Source: Pelotomaculum isophthalicicum JI (GTDB lineage: Bacteria > Bacillota > Desulfotomaculia > Desulfotomaculales > Pelotomaculaceae). Taken from it: a stretch of 64,000 bases of DNA. The notes under the pieces are model-generated. The model was not told the DNA's origin, did not search any database, and was given only the letters and a program-made list of their open reading frames with translations. The stretch spans positions 31,524 to 95,523 of the forward strand of contig NZ_JAKOAV010000010.1 of the NCBI RefSeq assembly GCF_029478095.1, read 5' to 3'. Below are positions 1-10,957 of the stretch, piece after piece. Numbering within the stretch: position 1 is the stretch's first letter; every line of letters begins with the position of its first letter. The translations under genes were made by a program, and so were the position numbers.

Positions 1-2
1 AG

Positions 3-827
3 TTAGCTGAATTTAAAGGAAAACTGCTAAATTTTTTTGAAAGTACCATAAATGAGCTTATTTTTGAAGATTGTTTATTTACAGGACATGTGGATATGAG
101 CCTAAAAAAATGTAAGACGTTGATTGTTGAAAACTGTATTATTGAAAAATCATTTGATCTAATTTCATCAAGTAGAAGAATAGTTAATATAGAATGCCTT
201 ACTGTTCTAAATACAAAAAATTTAGGTCGGATTGATATCGATTGGACAACTAATAATGTCAAAAAAATGATTTATGCCCAAGGAAAAACAACCAACTATC
301 AGGATAAAGCCAATCAATTTAGAATGCTGAAAGAAAATTTTCGCAATATCGGTCATTATAAAAATGAAGATTTTGCTTATGTTGAGTTTAAAAGATGTGA
401 GAGCATGTCAGAACTTAGAGGTGAAGATTTACTGCACCAGAAGAATAAACAGTTCATTCAAATAAGGAGATGCATAGCATTCCCCTTTAGATGGTTTATC
501 CTTGATTTTGTAGGAAATTACGCGACAAACCCATTGAGAATTATTGGATTCAAACTTATTACTATTTTTATTTTCGCAGGGTTGTACACAATGCCATTTG
601 TCAAATTGAATGGAGACAAAGCATTTTTTCAGTCAACAAACAATCCATTGCTAAATAAATTTGCCAAAGCATTGTATCATAGTATTGAAACAATTCTCAC
701 GATAGGATACGGTGACGTAAATCCGGATAATATTTGTACTACGTTGTTGTCTGGTTTTGAGGGTTTTCTGGGATTATTTCTTATGTCTTATTTTACCGTT
801 GCATTTGTAAGGAAAATATTAAGGTAA
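3..827 (+). CDS. Potassium ion channel protein, 5' end outside window
   Basis: The reading frame is open back to the first bases of the window, so the true start lies upstream and only the C-terminal ~274 codons are present. The N-terminal part has short repeats with regularly spaced Cys/Ile/Leu (FEDCLF, VENCII, NIECLTV), like a degenerate pentapeptide-repeat beta-helix. Near the end are two hydrophobic helices flanking the pore motif TIGYGD, the K+ selectivity filter of the two-transmembrane Ion_trans_2 family. It is probably a membrane K+ channel with a cytoplasmic beta-helix-like sensor; the coupling is inferred. It ends 30 bp before the kinase operon and may be transcribed separately. Confidence 0.8.
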   Translation, partial: LAEFKGKLLNFFESTINELIFEDCLFTGHVDMSLKKCKTLIVENCIIEKSFDLISSSRRIVNIECLTVLNTKNLGRIDIDWTTNNVKKMIYAQGKTTNYQDKANQFRMLKENFRNIGHYKNEDFAYVEFKRCESMSELRGEDLLHQKNKQFIQIRRCIAFPFRWFILDFVGNYATNPLRIIGFKLITIFIFAGLYTMPFVKLNGDKAFFQSTNNPLLNKFAKALYHSIETILTIGYGDVNPDNICTTLLSGFEGFLGLFLMSYFTVAFVRKILR

Positions 828-857
828 ATTAAAAGGATAGTGGAGGCGTTTCTTACA

Positions 858-3800
858 ATGCGAGACAAACTAAAAATACTTTTAGTTGACGATAGCAAGG
901 TATTCTGGATGTACTTGCGGAAAGCGTTTGAGGAAAGCGATGTTAAAGCCGAAATTACAGGTGCGCTAAACATGACCTCTGGTATTTCTTTGATCAAGAA
1001 CAAACCCTTTGACTGTATTATACTTGACTATATGCTCCCCGACGGAAATGGGTTCTTAATACTTCAAGAGATGCGCGCATCCGGCATTAAAACACCGGTT
1101 ATCGTGCTTACCGGTCATGGTGACGAGCAGGTTGCCGTTACAATGATGAAAGCCGGCGCTAATGATTACATCCCCAAGTCGCAGATTTCTCCGGGCCGTT
1201 TAAGCCAGAGTATACGGAGCGTCATTTATTCCCATTTAATGGAAGAACACGTTAAGCAAGTAGAAAAGGAACTTAAAGAATCTAAAGAATTCTTCGAAAG
1301 CATTGTTAAAACAGCCAAAGCTTTAATTGTAGGGTTAGATCTTAAAGGGTTCGTTTCATTGTTTAATTACCATTGTGAAGAAGTCACTGGTTGGAAGAAA
1401 GAGGATGCTATCGGCAAGGAATGGATTCCTAATTTTATTCCTGCAAAGTCCCGTCAGCAAGCAGAAGATACCTTCAAAAAATTTATTGACGGAAATGAAG
1501 GGTTTGAGCACGAAAGTCCTATTCTAACAATCGAAGGGAAAGAACGTTTCATTGATTGGAATTATAGTACTTTGCAGGATTCCCATGGCAATCTCTCGCT
1601 GGTCTTAGGTATAGGTGTTGATGTAACCGACCGGAAGATGATGGAAGAAGCATTACGTGAAAGTGAACAACGGTTTCGTGTAATATTTGAGGGGGCGGCC
1701 TTAGGTATAGCGTTGGCCGATAATAAAGGCCACATTCTTGAGAGCAACACAGAATTTCAAAAAATGTTGGGCTACTGTAACGAAGAATTACGCAAAATGG
1801 TTTTTACCGATTTTACTCATCCGGACGACGTCTTAATCGACTCAGGTCTCCATAAAGAGCTGATGGCGGGGGAAAGGAACCATTTTCATATAGAGAAGCG
1901 TTACATTCGGAAAGACGGGGAACTGCTTTGGGCCAGTTTAACAGTATCTCTTGTACGAGATACTAACGGTAACCCCAAGTTCGCCATTGTCATGGTGAAA
2001 AATATAACCGAAGGTAAAAAAGCGGAAGAATCGTTGAGAAGAAGGTTGTCCTATGAAAAATTGATAGCGAACGTATCATATATAGCTGCGTCAGCCGAGG
2101 ACATTAAAGATTTTCTATATGATTCATTACAGAGAATAGGCCAGACCCTGGATACAAGTCGGATACTTTTTTGGGAGTATGCCAGCGATACCGATATCTA
2201 TAGTAACAGTTATGAGTGGGTAGACGCAGGAGTGCCCTCACAACCAGGTGAATGTCAGAGAATTCCGTCAAGCACGGTTCCCTGGTTTGACGCCATGATG
2301 AAAAAGAACGAGATCATAAATTACAGCGATACAGAAATTATCCCAAGCATTCAGGAAAAAGAATTACTACATTCATTAGGTGTGAAATCAATTCTTGCAA
2401 TTCCTCTTTATGTTAATAAAACCTATCACGGTTTTATCAGTTTCTATCAAACTCAAAAATATCGTGTTTGGCCGGACGAAGACATCGATATACTGAAGAC
2501 AATTGTTCAGATCATTGCCGGCACTATCGAGCGTAAAGGCACAGAGAACGCGCTGCGGCTGAGTGAAGACAGATACCGCTCCATTTTTGAGGGCTCTAAA
2601 GATACCATCTATATCGTCAGCAAGGACGGTTCTTTCATTGAAGTGAATCCCGCCGGGCTGGAACTGATTGGTTATACTATGGATGAGCTGAAATTGATGA
2701 ATGAAACGCAAGTATATGTAGATCCTTCAAAGAGATCTGCATATGTGCAAGAGATGCAAACAAAGGGTTTCGTAAAAGACTACCCGGTTGAACTAAAGAA
2801 AAAGAATGGTCAAACAATTTATGGTCTATTGAGTGCCACCGCTAAAAAGGAACAAAACGGCCAAGTTCAATTTCAAGGCATATTGAGGGACATCACAGAA
2901 AGCAAGAAAGCGGAAGAAGCGTTAAGAGAAGCGCATGCTCAAATCAAACAATTGCTGGCTTCAATATCTTCTATTCTGATAGGTGTTTCATCAAACGAAT
3001 TAGTCAATCAATGGAACACAGCAGCGGAAAAAAGTTTTGGAATAACCGCCGGCGAAGTGCTTGGGAAATCTTTCCTCAAATGTGGAATCCAGTGGGATTG
3101 GGGTAAAGTGGTTAAGCATTTGGACATAAGCAAAGAAAAGAACCTGCCGGTTCAAATGGATGACCTGCGTTACACCCGCCCGGACGGAAAAGACGGCTTG
3201 TTAAGATTACACGTTAACCTTATAGAAGATACCGCCGGGAGACAGTGGGGATACGTTCTATTAGGGACGGATATTACTGAACAAAAACGAATTGAGTCGC
3301 AATTGGCTTTGTCACAAAAAATGGAGTCCATCGGGCAATTAGCGGCGGGGATAGCACACGAAATTAACACCCCCATGCAGTATATAGGTGACAATACAAG
3401 GTTTTTTAAAGATACCTTTAGAGACATCCTGGACATGCTGGAAAAATACAAGGATATTTTGATAAAGACAGAGGGCGGGATAGTTCCCGTTGAATTGATT
3501 GAAGAAATGAAAGTTATGGAGAAAAAATTGGATTTAGAATACTTGACAGAAGAAACTCCAAGGGCAATCGAGCAGTCCCTGGAAGGGATCGACAGGGTAA
3601 GAAAACTCATTTTGGCAATGAAAGATTTCTCTCATCCCGGAAGGTCGGAAAAGTCACTTTCCGATATAAATAAAGCGATAGAGAGCACAGTCACAATATC
3701 CAGAAACGAGTGGAAGTATGTTGCCGACCTGGAAACTATCCTGGATCCGGGATTACCTCTGGTTTTCTGTGCAATAGATCAAATCAACCAGGCTGTTTTA

Positions 3801-4148
3801 AATATGATTGTTAACGCAGCCCAAGCCATTAAAGAGATCGTGAAAGAAGGCCCCGCACAGAAAGGAAAAATTACCATTGAAACAAGTTATTCCAAGCCTT
3901 TTATCGAGATAACCATAAGGGATACCGGAAAAGGAATCCCTCAATCGATTATACATAAAATATTTGATCCGTTCTTTACTACTAAAGAAGTTGGCAAAGG
4001 TACCGGCCAGGGTCTGACCATCTCTCATGATATCATTGTAAATAAGCACAAGGGTACCATCGAAGTGTATTCAGAAGTAGGCAAAGGAACAGTATTCGTT
4101 ATAAAGCTGCCTGTTCATAGCGAAGAAGACAAGAAACAAGTTCTGTAA
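858..4148 (+). CDS. Hybrid PAS/GAF sensor histidine kinase with N-terminal receiver
   Basis: Multi-sensor kinase of about 1096 residues. Domains in order: receiver (about 4-120; phospho-acceptor Asp57 in ILDYMLPDG), PAS (about 140-265), PAS (270-395), GAF-like (405-560), PAS (570-695), PAS (700-820), HisKA with phospho-His834 in GIAHEINTPMQY, and HATPase_c with DTGKGIP and GKGTGQGL. No transmembrane segment is apparent, so it is probably cytosolic. A GTG at 840 lies in the GGAGG ribosome site itself; ATG 858, 11 nt after GGAGG, is the better start. It heads a four-gene signalling operon. An N-terminal receiver suggests it takes phosphate from another kinase. The ligand is unknown. Confidence 0.85.
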   Translation: MRDKLKILLVDDSKVFWMYLRKAFEESDVKAEITGALNMTSGISLIKNKPFDCIILDYMLPDGNGFLILQEMRASGIKTPVIVLTGHGDEQVAVTMMKAGANDYIPKSQISPGRLSQSIRSVIYSHLMEEHVKQVEKELKESKEFFESIVKTAKALIVGLDLKGFVSLFNYHCEEVTGWKKEDAIGKEWIPNFIPAKSRQQAEDTFKKFIDGNEGFEHESPILTIEGKERFIDWNYSTLQDSHGNLSLVLGIGVDVTDRKMMEEALRESEQRFRVIFEGAALGIALADNKGHILESNTEFQKMLGYCNEELRKMVFTDFTHPDDVLIDSGLHKELMAGERNHFHIEKRYIRKDGELLWASLTVSLVRDTNGNPKFAIVMVKNITEGKKAEESLRRRLSYEKLIANVSYIAASAEDIKDFLYDSLQRIGQTLDTSRILFWEYASDTDIYSNSYEWVDAGVPSQPGECQRIPSSTVPWFDAMMKKNEIINYSDTEIIPSIQEKELLHSLGVKSILAIPLYVNKTYHGFISFYQTQKYRVWPDEDIDILKTIVQIIAGTIERKGTENALRLSEDRYRSIFEGSKDTIYIVSKDGSFIEVNPAGLELIGYTMDELKLMNETQVYVDPSKRSAYVQEMQTKGFVKDYPVELKKKNGQTIYGLLSATAKKEQNGQVQFQGILRDITESKKAEEALREAHAQIKQLLASISSILIGVSSNELVNQWNTAAEKSFGITAGEVLGKSFLKCGIQWDWGKVVKHLDISKEKNLPVQMDDLRYTRPDGKDGLLRLHVNLIEDTAGRQWGYVLLGTDITEQKRIESQLALSQKMESIGQLAAGIAHEINTPMQYIGDNTRFFKDTFRDILDMLEKYKDILIKTEGGIVPVELIEEMKVMEKKLDLEYLTEETPRAIEQSLEGIDRVRKLILAMKDFSHPGRSEKSLSDINKAIESTVTISRNEWKYVADLETILDPGLPLVFCAIDQINQAVLNMIVNAAQAIKEIVKEGPAQKGKITIETSYSKPFIEITIRDTGKGIPQSIIHKIFDPFFTTKEVGKGTGQGLTISHDIIVNKHKGTIEVYSEVGKGTVFVIKLPVHSEEDKKQVL

Positions 4149-4197
4149 AGAAGGGCAATCCAGAATTAATGTAGTTATTTGGCGGAGGTGCATGATC

Positions 4198-6315
4198 TTG
4201 GACAGTCCGGCAGAGAAAGATAAAACAATAAAAGCGTTTCAAGAAAGCCAGGAGCAGTATCGCTACGTTGTTAACAACTTAAAAGAGGTTGTCTTCCAGA
4301 CAGACCCGGCAGGAAAGTGGACTTTCCTCAATCCAGCCTGGACAGAAATCACCGGATATCATATAGAAGAGAGTATCGGTACAAACATAATTAATTATAT
4401 TCATAGTGATGATCGCCAACAATCTTTAGATACCTATAGAAATCTCATTGATCGTAAAATCGAATTCTGCAGGTACACAGTGAGGTTTGTAACTAAAGAG
4501 AAAGACCTTCGCTGGACGGAGATTTTCGCCTGTTTGACCTTTGACGCGGAAAACAATATTACTGGTATAACCGGGACATTAAATGACGTTACCGAGCGAA
4601 TTTTGTTGCTGAACGAATTGCAACAGGCCAAGGAAACCGCGGAAGAAGCCTTCCGGGAAAAAAGCGGGGAACTGCGTGCCGCACACCAACAGCTTTTAGA
4701 TATTATCGACTTTCTCCCCGACGCAACCTTTGTAGTCAACCAAGAAAAGAAAGTGATCGCCTGGAATAAATCCATGGAAAAAATGACGGGTGTACCCAAA
4801 GAAGAAATTCTTGGTAAAGGTGACCAAGCTTACAGTATTCCTTTTTTCGGCAGCAAGGAAAAAGTCCTGATTGATTATATTTTTTTAACTGATAAAGAAA
4901 AGCTAAACAACAAACAAATTCAAATAATCGGGACCACATATTATCTGGAGAGATTTGTTCCCTCTTTAAACAAAGGAGAGGGAGCCTACCTCTGGGCAAT
5001 GGCTTCACCGCTCTTTGACAGTGAAGGAAACCTTGTCGGGGCCATCCAGTCTATTCGTGACATCACTCACCGTAAACGGTATGAAGACGCGATTGCCGCC
5101 GAAAAAGAAAAGCTGGCGGTGACCTTGCGCAGCATTGGTGACGGCGTGATAACCACCGACACAAATCATAACATCGAATTAGTTAATAAAGCGGCCGAAG
5201 ATATTACCGGTTGGACGCAGGAAGAGGCTTCCGGCAGACCTCTTGATAAAGTATTCCATCTTGCCGAAGAAAAGTCCGGACAGGTTTATTCCAAACCTTT
5301 AGAAGAAATACTCAAAAATCCTAATAACACTGATATCACCAGTCATATCATCCTAATGGCCAAAGACGGCGCGAGAAAAATTATTACTTTGAATGTTTCC
5401 CGGATCAAAGACAAGGATGATATTGGCAATGTTTTAGTTTTCAGAGATATTACCGAACGCAAACGTTTGGAAGCGCAACTGGCGTTGTCGCAAAAGATGG
5501 AATCCATCGGACAGTTGGCGGCGGGGATTGCCCATGAAATAAATACACCGATGCAATATGTCGGCGACAACACAAGGTTTCTACAGGATGCCTTTCAAGA
5601 TTTCCATGATGTTTTGAAATCTTATCGTGAACTAATTCAAGCCGCCGAGGAAGAAGGTGTATCCAAAGAGCTATCAGCCAAAGTAAGGCAGAAAGAGAAA
5701 GATATTGATATTGATTATCTTATCGGAGAGATTCCCCAGGCTATTGCGCAATCCCTCGACGGGATTAAAAGAGTAAGCCAAATCGTATTAGCTATGAAAG
5801 AATTTTCGCACCCCGGGAAGAAAGAAAAAACATTATCCGATATAAACCGGGCGATTGCAAGCACTGTCATTATATCAAGGAATGAATGGAAATACGTATC
5901 GGATCTGGAAACCATTCTTGAACCCAACTTGCCTCTCGTTAAATGCGTCATTGACGAAATTAACCAGGTGATATTAAATATGATTATTAACGCGGCGCAT
6001 TCCATAAAGGAAGTTGTAGAAAAAAACTCCGCCCCGAAAGGGAAAATTACCATAATAACAAGAAATGCCGGCACACACGTACAAATTCTCATCAGCGACA
6101 CGGGGGCGGGCATTCCGCCATCAATTATTCAAAAGATATATGAACCGTTTTTTACGACCAAAGAAGTAGGCAAAGGAACAGGACAAGGTTTGGCTATCGC
6201 CCACGATATTATTATCAATAAGCACAAAGGAAATTTAAATGTAGAATCAGAATTGGGAAAGGGAACTACCTTTACCATCAGTTTGCCGTTAACAGAAACA
6301 GACTCAAATAATTAA
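4198..6315 (+). CDS. PAS-domain sensor histidine kinase
   Basis: Three PAS domains (about 15-140, 155-285, 300-420), then HisKA (His446 in GIAHEINTPMQY, counted from the TTG start) and HATPase_c (DTGAGIP, GKGTGQGL). The catalytic half is strikingly similar to that of the preceding kinase (shared ALSQKMESIGQLAAGIAHE), so the two arose by duplication. Its second PAS closely resembles the first PAS of the kinase ending at 55454. Start: ATG 4192 is only 3 nt from GGAGG (4184-4188), whereas TTG 4198 has 9-nt spacing and is preferred. No membrane segment seen. It probably phosphorylates one of the two response regulators immediately downstream. Confidence 0.83.
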   Translation: MDSPAEKDKTIKAFQESQEQYRYVVNNLKEVVFQTDPAGKWTFLNPAWTEITGYHIEESIGTNIINYIHSDDRQQSLDTYRNLIDRKIEFCRYTVRFVTKEKDLRWTEIFACLTFDAENNITGITGTLNDVTERILLLNELQQAKETAEEAFREKSGELRAAHQQLLDIIDFLPDATFVVNQEKKVIAWNKSMEKMTGVPKEEILGKGDQAYSIPFFGSKEKVLIDYIFLTDKEKLNNKQIQIIGTTYYLERFVPSLNKGEGAYLWAMASPLFDSEGNLVGAIQSIRDITHRKRYEDAIAAEKEKLAVTLRSIGDGVITTDTNHNIELVNKAAEDITGWTQEEASGRPLDKVFHLAEEKSGQVYSKPLEEILKNPNNTDITSHIILMAKDGARKIITLNVSRIKDKDDIGNVLVFRDITERKRLEAQLALSQKMESIGQLAAGIAHEINTPMQYVGDNTRFLQDAFQDFHDVLKSYRELIQAAEEEGVSKELSAKVRQKEKDIDIDYLIGEIPQAIAQSLDGIKRVSQIVLAMKEFSHPGKKEKTLSDINRAIASTVIISRNEWKYVSDLETILEPNLPLVKCVIDEINQVILNMIINAAHSIKEVVEKNSAPKGKITIITRNAGTHVQILISDTGAGIPPSIIQKIYEPFFTTKEVGKGTGQGLAIAHDIIINKHKGNLNVESELGKGTTFTISLPLTETDSNN

Positions 6316-6331
6316 ACGGAGTTAGTAAATC

Positions 6332-7513
6332 ATGAAAAAATCAATTATCTTTGTTGATGATGAGCCGAATATTATTCAAGGACTTAAACGAATGCTGCGA
6401 AGTGAACGGGATAATTGGGTAATGTTTTTTGCCGGCAGCGGAAAAGAAGCTCTGGATATTTTATCAAATAACCACATCGATATTATTGTTACCGACATGC
6501 GCATGCCGGAAATGGACGGCGCGGAATTACTCGAACAAGTCGCCAATCATTATCCCGGCACAGTACGGATTGTTCTTTCAGGACATTCAGATAGAGAGAT
6601 GATTTTAAGATCTACAAAATTCACTCACCAATTTTTGATTAAGCCATGCGATGCCGATACATTAAAATATACATTAGAACGGGCTTGTTTATTGCAAGGC
6701 TTGGTCAGAGACGAAGAATTGCTGAGGTTGATCAATGGAATAGTTAATCTACCCAGCCTGCCGGATAAATTAGCCATGCTTTTGAAAGAAATCCAGGCGC
6801 CTGATTCATCACTAAAAAAAATCGGTGATATTATTGCGCAAGACGTCACAATGACCGCGAGAGTCCTCCAAATGGTAAACTCAGCTTTTTTCGGTCTTCC
6901 GAAAAGGGTAACAAACCCGCAGCAGGCGGTGACTTTACTCGGTACTGACACGATCAAGGGGCTTGTGCTTTACGTGAACATTTTTTCCGCAATTGAACCA
7001 ACAACAGAAGTGGTGTTCTCAATGGAGGCTCTGTGGCGACATAGCATAATGGTAGGTAATATTGCCAAGAGTATTGCTTACTTGGAACTAAACGACCAAG
7101 AACTCGCTGATGAAGCTTTTATAACGGGAATGCTCCATGACATAGGTAAGCTCTTGCTAAGCCAGGTTCCTAAATATAACCAGGGCATAAAACATCTGCC
7201 AAATGAAAAAAGGATAAATTTCGTTGACGCCGAATACGAACTCATGGGAACATCACATTCCGAAGTGGGCGCATATCTTTTGGGGTTATGGGGATTTTCC
7301 GATTCCGTCGTCAAATCAGTCGCTTATCACCATACTCCGGTGAAATCCATGAGTGTTGAATTTACACCACTAACAGCGGTACATGTGGCCAACGCCCTGG
7401 AGTTGCAGGAAGATTGCATTGATTTAACTTATTTAGAATCGCTAAACCTAACAAACAAAATAGCAGTATGGATGGAATTATGCAATAAAACAAAAAAGGA
7501 AGTTTATGCATGA
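6332..7513 (+). CDS. Response regulator with HDOD output domain
   Basis: Receiver domain at residues 1-120 with acidic pocket FVDDE and phospho-acceptor Asp55 in TDMRMPEMDG. A HDOD domain follows (about 130-330: INGIVNLPSLPDKL, VLQMVNSAFFG, FITGMLHDIGKLLL). HDOD proteins are HD-superfamily relatives that usually act as signalling scaffolds; this one keeps an HD in MLHDIGK. There is no DNA-binding domain, so output is probably by protein interaction. It lies 16 bp after the kinase gene and overlaps the next regulator by 4 bp (ATGA), which indicates translational coupling. Confidence 0.85.
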   Translation: MKKSIIFVDDEPNIIQGLKRMLRSERDNWVMFFAGSGKEALDILSNNHIDIIVTDMRMPEMDGAELLEQVANHYPGTVRIVLSGHSDREMILRSTKFTHQFLIKPCDADTLKYTLERACLLQGLVRDEELLRLINGIVNLPSLPDKLAMLLKEIQAPDSSLKKIGDIIAQDVTMTARVLQMVNSAFFGLPKRVTNPQQAVTLLGTDTIKGLVLYVNIFSAIEPTTEVVFSMEALWRHSIMVGNIAKSIAYLELNDQELADEAFITGMLHDIGKLLLSQVPKYNQGIKHLPNEKRINFVDAEYELMGTSHSEVGAYLLGLWGFSDSVVKSVAYHHTPVKSMSVEFTPLTAVHVANALELQEDCIDLTYLESLNLTNKIAVWMELCNKTKKEVYA

Positions 7514-8655
7514 ACAATAAAATACTTTTGGTGGATGATGATCATAATATCCTTTCCGCTTACCAGAGGCTGTTACGCAAAAAATTTGAACTGGTAACCG
7601 CCGATAGCGGAGCGAAAGGAATTGCCGCGCTTCTTGAACAAGGACCGTTTGCCGTGGCAGTCTCAGATTACCGCATGCCGGAAATGGACGGTGTTCAGTT
7701 TCTTTCCGCAGCCCGGCAGGCATCACCCGACACAGTCCGGATCATGCTTACCGGACAGGCCGATTTTGAGGCTACCATAGACGCGGTTAACAAAGGGAAC
7801 ATTTTCCGTTTTCTCACCAAGCCCTGCCCTACAGATCACTTAATAAACGCGCTGTCGGCCGCGATAGAACAGTACCGGCTGATCATGGCCGAGCGGGAAC
7901 TTTTGGATAATACTCTCAAAGGCACTATTAAACTGCTAATTGACGTTTTATCCATGGTAAATCCGGTAGCTTTTAGTCAATCTTCACGTGTAATTAAAAT
8001 TGTGAGAAGATTGTCAAACCGCCTTAATGTCAAAGAAAAGTGGAAAGTAGAACTGGCCGCGATGCTTTCACAAATCGGGTGCGTGACAATCCCTGTAGAG
8101 ATTCTGCAAAAAAAATATCAAGGTTTAACCCTATCTGAAAGTGAAAATGAAATGTTTTTGGCGCACCCCAAAACGGGTAAAGACTTGCTTAAAAATATTC
8201 CGCGCCTGGAGGACATAGCGGAAGGAATTGCTTATCAAATGAAACAATTTGACGGAACAGGAGCGCCGGCGGACAATCGTCAAGGTAAAGAAATCCCATT
8301 TATAGCCCGGATTCTAAAGGTTGCTCTGGATTTTGACGTATTACTTATTGCGGGCAATTCCTATGGAAAATCTTTTGATATAATGTACAGCCAGCGTCAA
8401 TGGTATGATCCCGACATCCTAGCCGCCCTGGAAGCTGATATACTGAATATAGAAGAAGGATTCGTTGTAAGATCGATTGATTTGAGCAGTCTTTTATCAG
8501 GCATGATTTTAGCCGATGATATTGAAGATTCTGACGGGCGATTATTAATTCCCAGGGGAACTGAAATTACCGAAGTTATAAAACTGCGCCTGTTGAATTA
8601 CGCGCGTTTCGGCAACATTTCCGAACCGATAAAAGTAATAGAGCAAATCAAATAA
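7510..8655 (+). CDS. Response regulator with degenerate HD-GYP-like output
   Basis: Receiver at residues 1-120 (LLVDDD, phospho-acceptor Asp53 in [10 protein letters not shown]). The C-terminal half follows the HD-GYP fold ([16 protein letters not shown]), but the catalytic region is altered: the usual HD dyad of LHDIGK is replaced by LSQIGC, and the later HH position reads QMKQFDG. HD-GYP proteins hydrolyse cyclic di-GMP; loss of the metal ligands suggests this is a non-catalytic binding or scaffold protein (inference). ATGA overlap with the HDOD gene. Its end overlaps the convergent recG by 8 bp and no terminator was seen between them. Confidence 0.8.
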   Translation: MNNKILLVDDDHNILSAYQRLLRKKFELVTADSGAKGIAALLEQGPFAVAVSDYRMPEMDGVQFLSAARQASPDTVRIMLTGQADFEATIDAVNKGNIFRFLTKPCPTDHLINALSAAIEQYRLIMAERELLDNTLKGTIKLLIDVLSMVNPVAFSQSSRVIKIVRRLSNRLNVKEKWKVELAAMLSQIGCVTIPVEILQKKYQGLTLSESENEMFLAHPKTGKDLLKNIPRLEDIAEGIAYQMKQFDGTGAPADNRQGKEIPFIARILKVALDFDVLLIAGNSYGKSFDIMYSQRQWYDPDILAALEADILNIEEGFVVRSIDLSSLLSGMILADDIEDSDGRLLIPRGTEITEVIKLRLLNYARFGNISEPIKVIEQIK

Positions 8656-10720
8656 AGGGGTCCAAGCTCCCTGCACTACCGAATCTGGCCTTCACCTCAT
8701 CCAGAAGGACCGCGCTTTCCGGCTTTTGAAAATGCGGGTCTTCGCTAATCCAAGCCAGGGCTTCCGTACGTGCTGCCTGAAGTATATCCCAGTCGCGCAG
8801 GAGGTCGGCAATTTTAAACTCCGGCAGGCCGGACTGGCGGGTACCGTAAAACTCGCCCGGCCCGCGCAAGCGCAGGTCCTCCTCGGCCAGGGCGAAACCG
8901 TCCGCGGTGCGGGTCATCGCCTTCAGGCGGGCACGCCCTTCCTCAGTTTTCGGGCCGGCGACCAAAATGCAATAGGACTGGTAAGCGCTCCGCCCCACCC
9001 GGCCCCGGAGTTGGTGCAACTGGGCCAGGCCGAAGCGGTCGGCGTCAAGAATGACCATTGCCGTAGCGTTCGGCACATCGACACCTACTTCAATAACAGT
9101 GGTGCAAACCAGTATTTCAATTTCACCCTGCCGGAAGGATGTCATTATTTCCTCTTTTTCAAAGGCTTTCATACGGCCGTGCAACAACCCGACCCGGCAG
9201 TCCCTGAATTCGCCGCCGGCGAGATTTTCAGCCAGATCAACGGCTGCCTGCAAGTCGACTTTTTCCGACTCCTCAACCAGGGGACAAACAATAAACGCTT
9301 GCCGCCCTTGCCTGATCTGCTCTCTGATCAAATTGTACACTCTGGTCAGGAGCCTGTGAGGCACAGCGTAGGTCTTAACCGGCTGCCTGCCGGGAGGCGG
9401 TTCGCCTATTACTGAAATGTCCAGGTCACCGTACAGGGTTAATGCCAACGTGCGGGGAATCGGGGTGGCAGTCACCACCAAGGTGTCCGGCCAAGATCCC
9501 TTGTTCTGGAGAGCGGCCCGCTGGCGCACGCCGAACCGGTGCTGTTCGTCGACCACCGCTATCCCCAATTTATTAAAACACACATTATCCTGGATTAAGG
9601 CATGAGTCCCCACCAACACCGCGACTTCTCCGGTTAGAACCCGCTCCAGCAGCTCATCTTTCTCTTTTTTTCGCATGCCGCCCGTCAATAAAGCAACTTC
9701 GACCCCAATTGGAGCGAGGAGTCTTTTCATGCCAAAATAGTGCTGCTCGGCCAATATTTCCGTGGGAGCCATCAACACCCCCTGCAGGCCGCTTTCCACA
9801 GCCTTGAGCAGCGCCAACACCGACACAACCGTTTTGCCCGATCCCACGTCGCCCTGAAGGAGGCGATGCATGGGAGAAGAGGATTCCATATCACGAGATA
9901 TCTCTCTCCACACTTTGGCCTGCCCCGCGGTAAGACGATAGGGCAAAATTTCCAAAAAAGTTTTTGTAATTTCACCCTCGGGAAGATACCGGTGTAATTT
10001 TTCCCTTCCGTCAACGTCCTTGCGGCACAACGCCAGTGAGAGCTGATAGAGAAACAATTCCTCGAAAATAAAGCGTTTTCTGGCTTTTTCCGCATCCTCG
10101 AAATTACCGGGGTAATGGATTGCGGACAGCGCCTCATGGAAAAGCGGCAGGCAAAATCTCTTCAACAGTTCTTCAGGCAAGAACTCTCCGGAATGACCGT
10201 CCAATTCATCCAGGGCGAACTTAACAGCGGTACGCAGCAGGCGCTGGTTCAACCGGCCAGATAAAGGATACAGCGGCACCAGGCGCCCCGCGCTCAAGCT
10301 GTCCCCCCCGTCGTCTATTTCATATTCTTCCACCGTCACCTGGACTGCTCCAAAACTCCTTTCGACTTTACCGGTTACATAGAGCTTCGTCCCCACGGGA
10401 ATGTTTTTTTTGATATAAGGCTGGTTGAACCAAACGGCGTAAAAAACCCCCAAGCCGTCATGCACAGCCAACTTGGTCACTGTCAGGCCATGCTTTGGCC
10501 TAATCACCTGCGCGGCCAGCACCGTCCCCCGCAAGGTAGCAGTCTCGCCATGCGCGCAGGCGCCCGCCTCCCGCAGCCGGGTGCGGTCCTCGTAACGTCT
10601 GGGGAAGTGATAAAGCAGATCCTTTACGGTAAAGATCCCCGCTTTCTGCAAAATTGCCGCCCGCCGTGGTCCGATTGTTTTTAACGATTGAACAGGTTTC
10701 GTCAAAAAGTCATTGGACAT
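8648..10720 (-). CDS. recG: ATP-dependent DNA helicase RecG
   Basis: Branch-migration helicase that remodels stalled forks and Holliday junctions. The 690 residues match the family length. The N-terminal wedge/OB region (about 60-160) is followed by a superfamily-2 helicase core: Walker [18 protein letters not shown] (DEQH box) and motif [14 protein letters not shown]. The second RecA lobe has [12 protein letters not shown]. The C-terminus has [14 protein letters not shown], typical of RecG. ATG start with a nearby GAGGAT site. Convergent with the signalling operon. Confidence 0.97.
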   Translation of the reverse strand: MSNDFLTKPVQSLKTIGPRRAAILQKAGIFTVKDLLYHFPRRYEDRTRLREAGACAHGETATLRGTVLAAQVIRPKHGLTVTKLAVHDGLGVFYAVWFNQPYIKKNIPVGTKLYVTGKVERSFGAVQVTVEEYEIDDGGDSLSAGRLVPLYPLSGRLNQRLLRTAVKFALDELDGHSGEFLPEELLKRFCLPLFHEALSAIHYPGNFEDAEKARKRFIFEELFLYQLSLALCRKDVDGREKLHRYLPEGEITKTFLEILPYRLTAGQAKVWREISRDMESSSPMHRLLQGDVGSGKTVVSVLALLKAVESGLQGVLMAPTEILAEQHYFGMKRLLAPIGVEVALLTGGMRKKEKDELLERVLTGEVAVLVGTHALIQDNVCFNKLGIAVVDEQHRFGVRQRAALQNKGSWPDTLVVTATPIPRTLALTLYGDLDISVIGEPPPGRQPVKTYAVPHRLLTRVYNLIREQIRQGRQAFIVCPLVEESEKVDLQAAVDLAENLAGGEFRDCRVGLLHGRMKAFEKEEIMTSFRQGEIEILVCTTVIEVGVDVPNATAMVILDADRFGLAQLHQLRGRVGRSAYQSYCILVAGPKTEEGRARLKAMTRTADGFALAEEDLRLRGPGEFYGTRQSGLPEFKIADLLRDWDILQAARTEALAWISEDPHFQKPESAVLLDEVKARFGSAGSLDPFI

Positions 10721-10921
10721 ATAGATCCTCTAAAAGAAGTATTAAATAACTAAATGATTATACTTTGCTAAGATAGCAATGAAGTTCATCTAACTTGATT
10801 ATAACTCAATTATAATAGTTTGAAATAATCTCTGAGATCATTACTAATAAAGTTGACTATTCCCAGATCAGCATGTGTTACTCTATATTGCCATAATAAC
10901 CAATTCCGTAAAGAACTGCTC

Positions 10922-10950
10922 TTGCAGCCGAAAATATTTTTTGGTAGAAT
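10922..10950 (+). promoter_or_regulatory. Sigma-A-type promoter upstream of structured RNA and rpmB
   Basis: TTGCAG at 10922-10927 and TAGAAT at 10945-10950 are separated by exactly 17 nt, and a start would fall near 10957. It would transcribe the structured RNA and read into rpmB. Prediction from consensus match only. Confidence 0.55.
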
Positions 10951-10957
10951 GTATAGG

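Noticed and set aside
8726..10684. Plus-strand open frames opposite recG, the longest 229 codons
   Set aside because: Antisense shadows of a GC-biased, clearly conserved helicase gene; no ribosome sites or domain matches.
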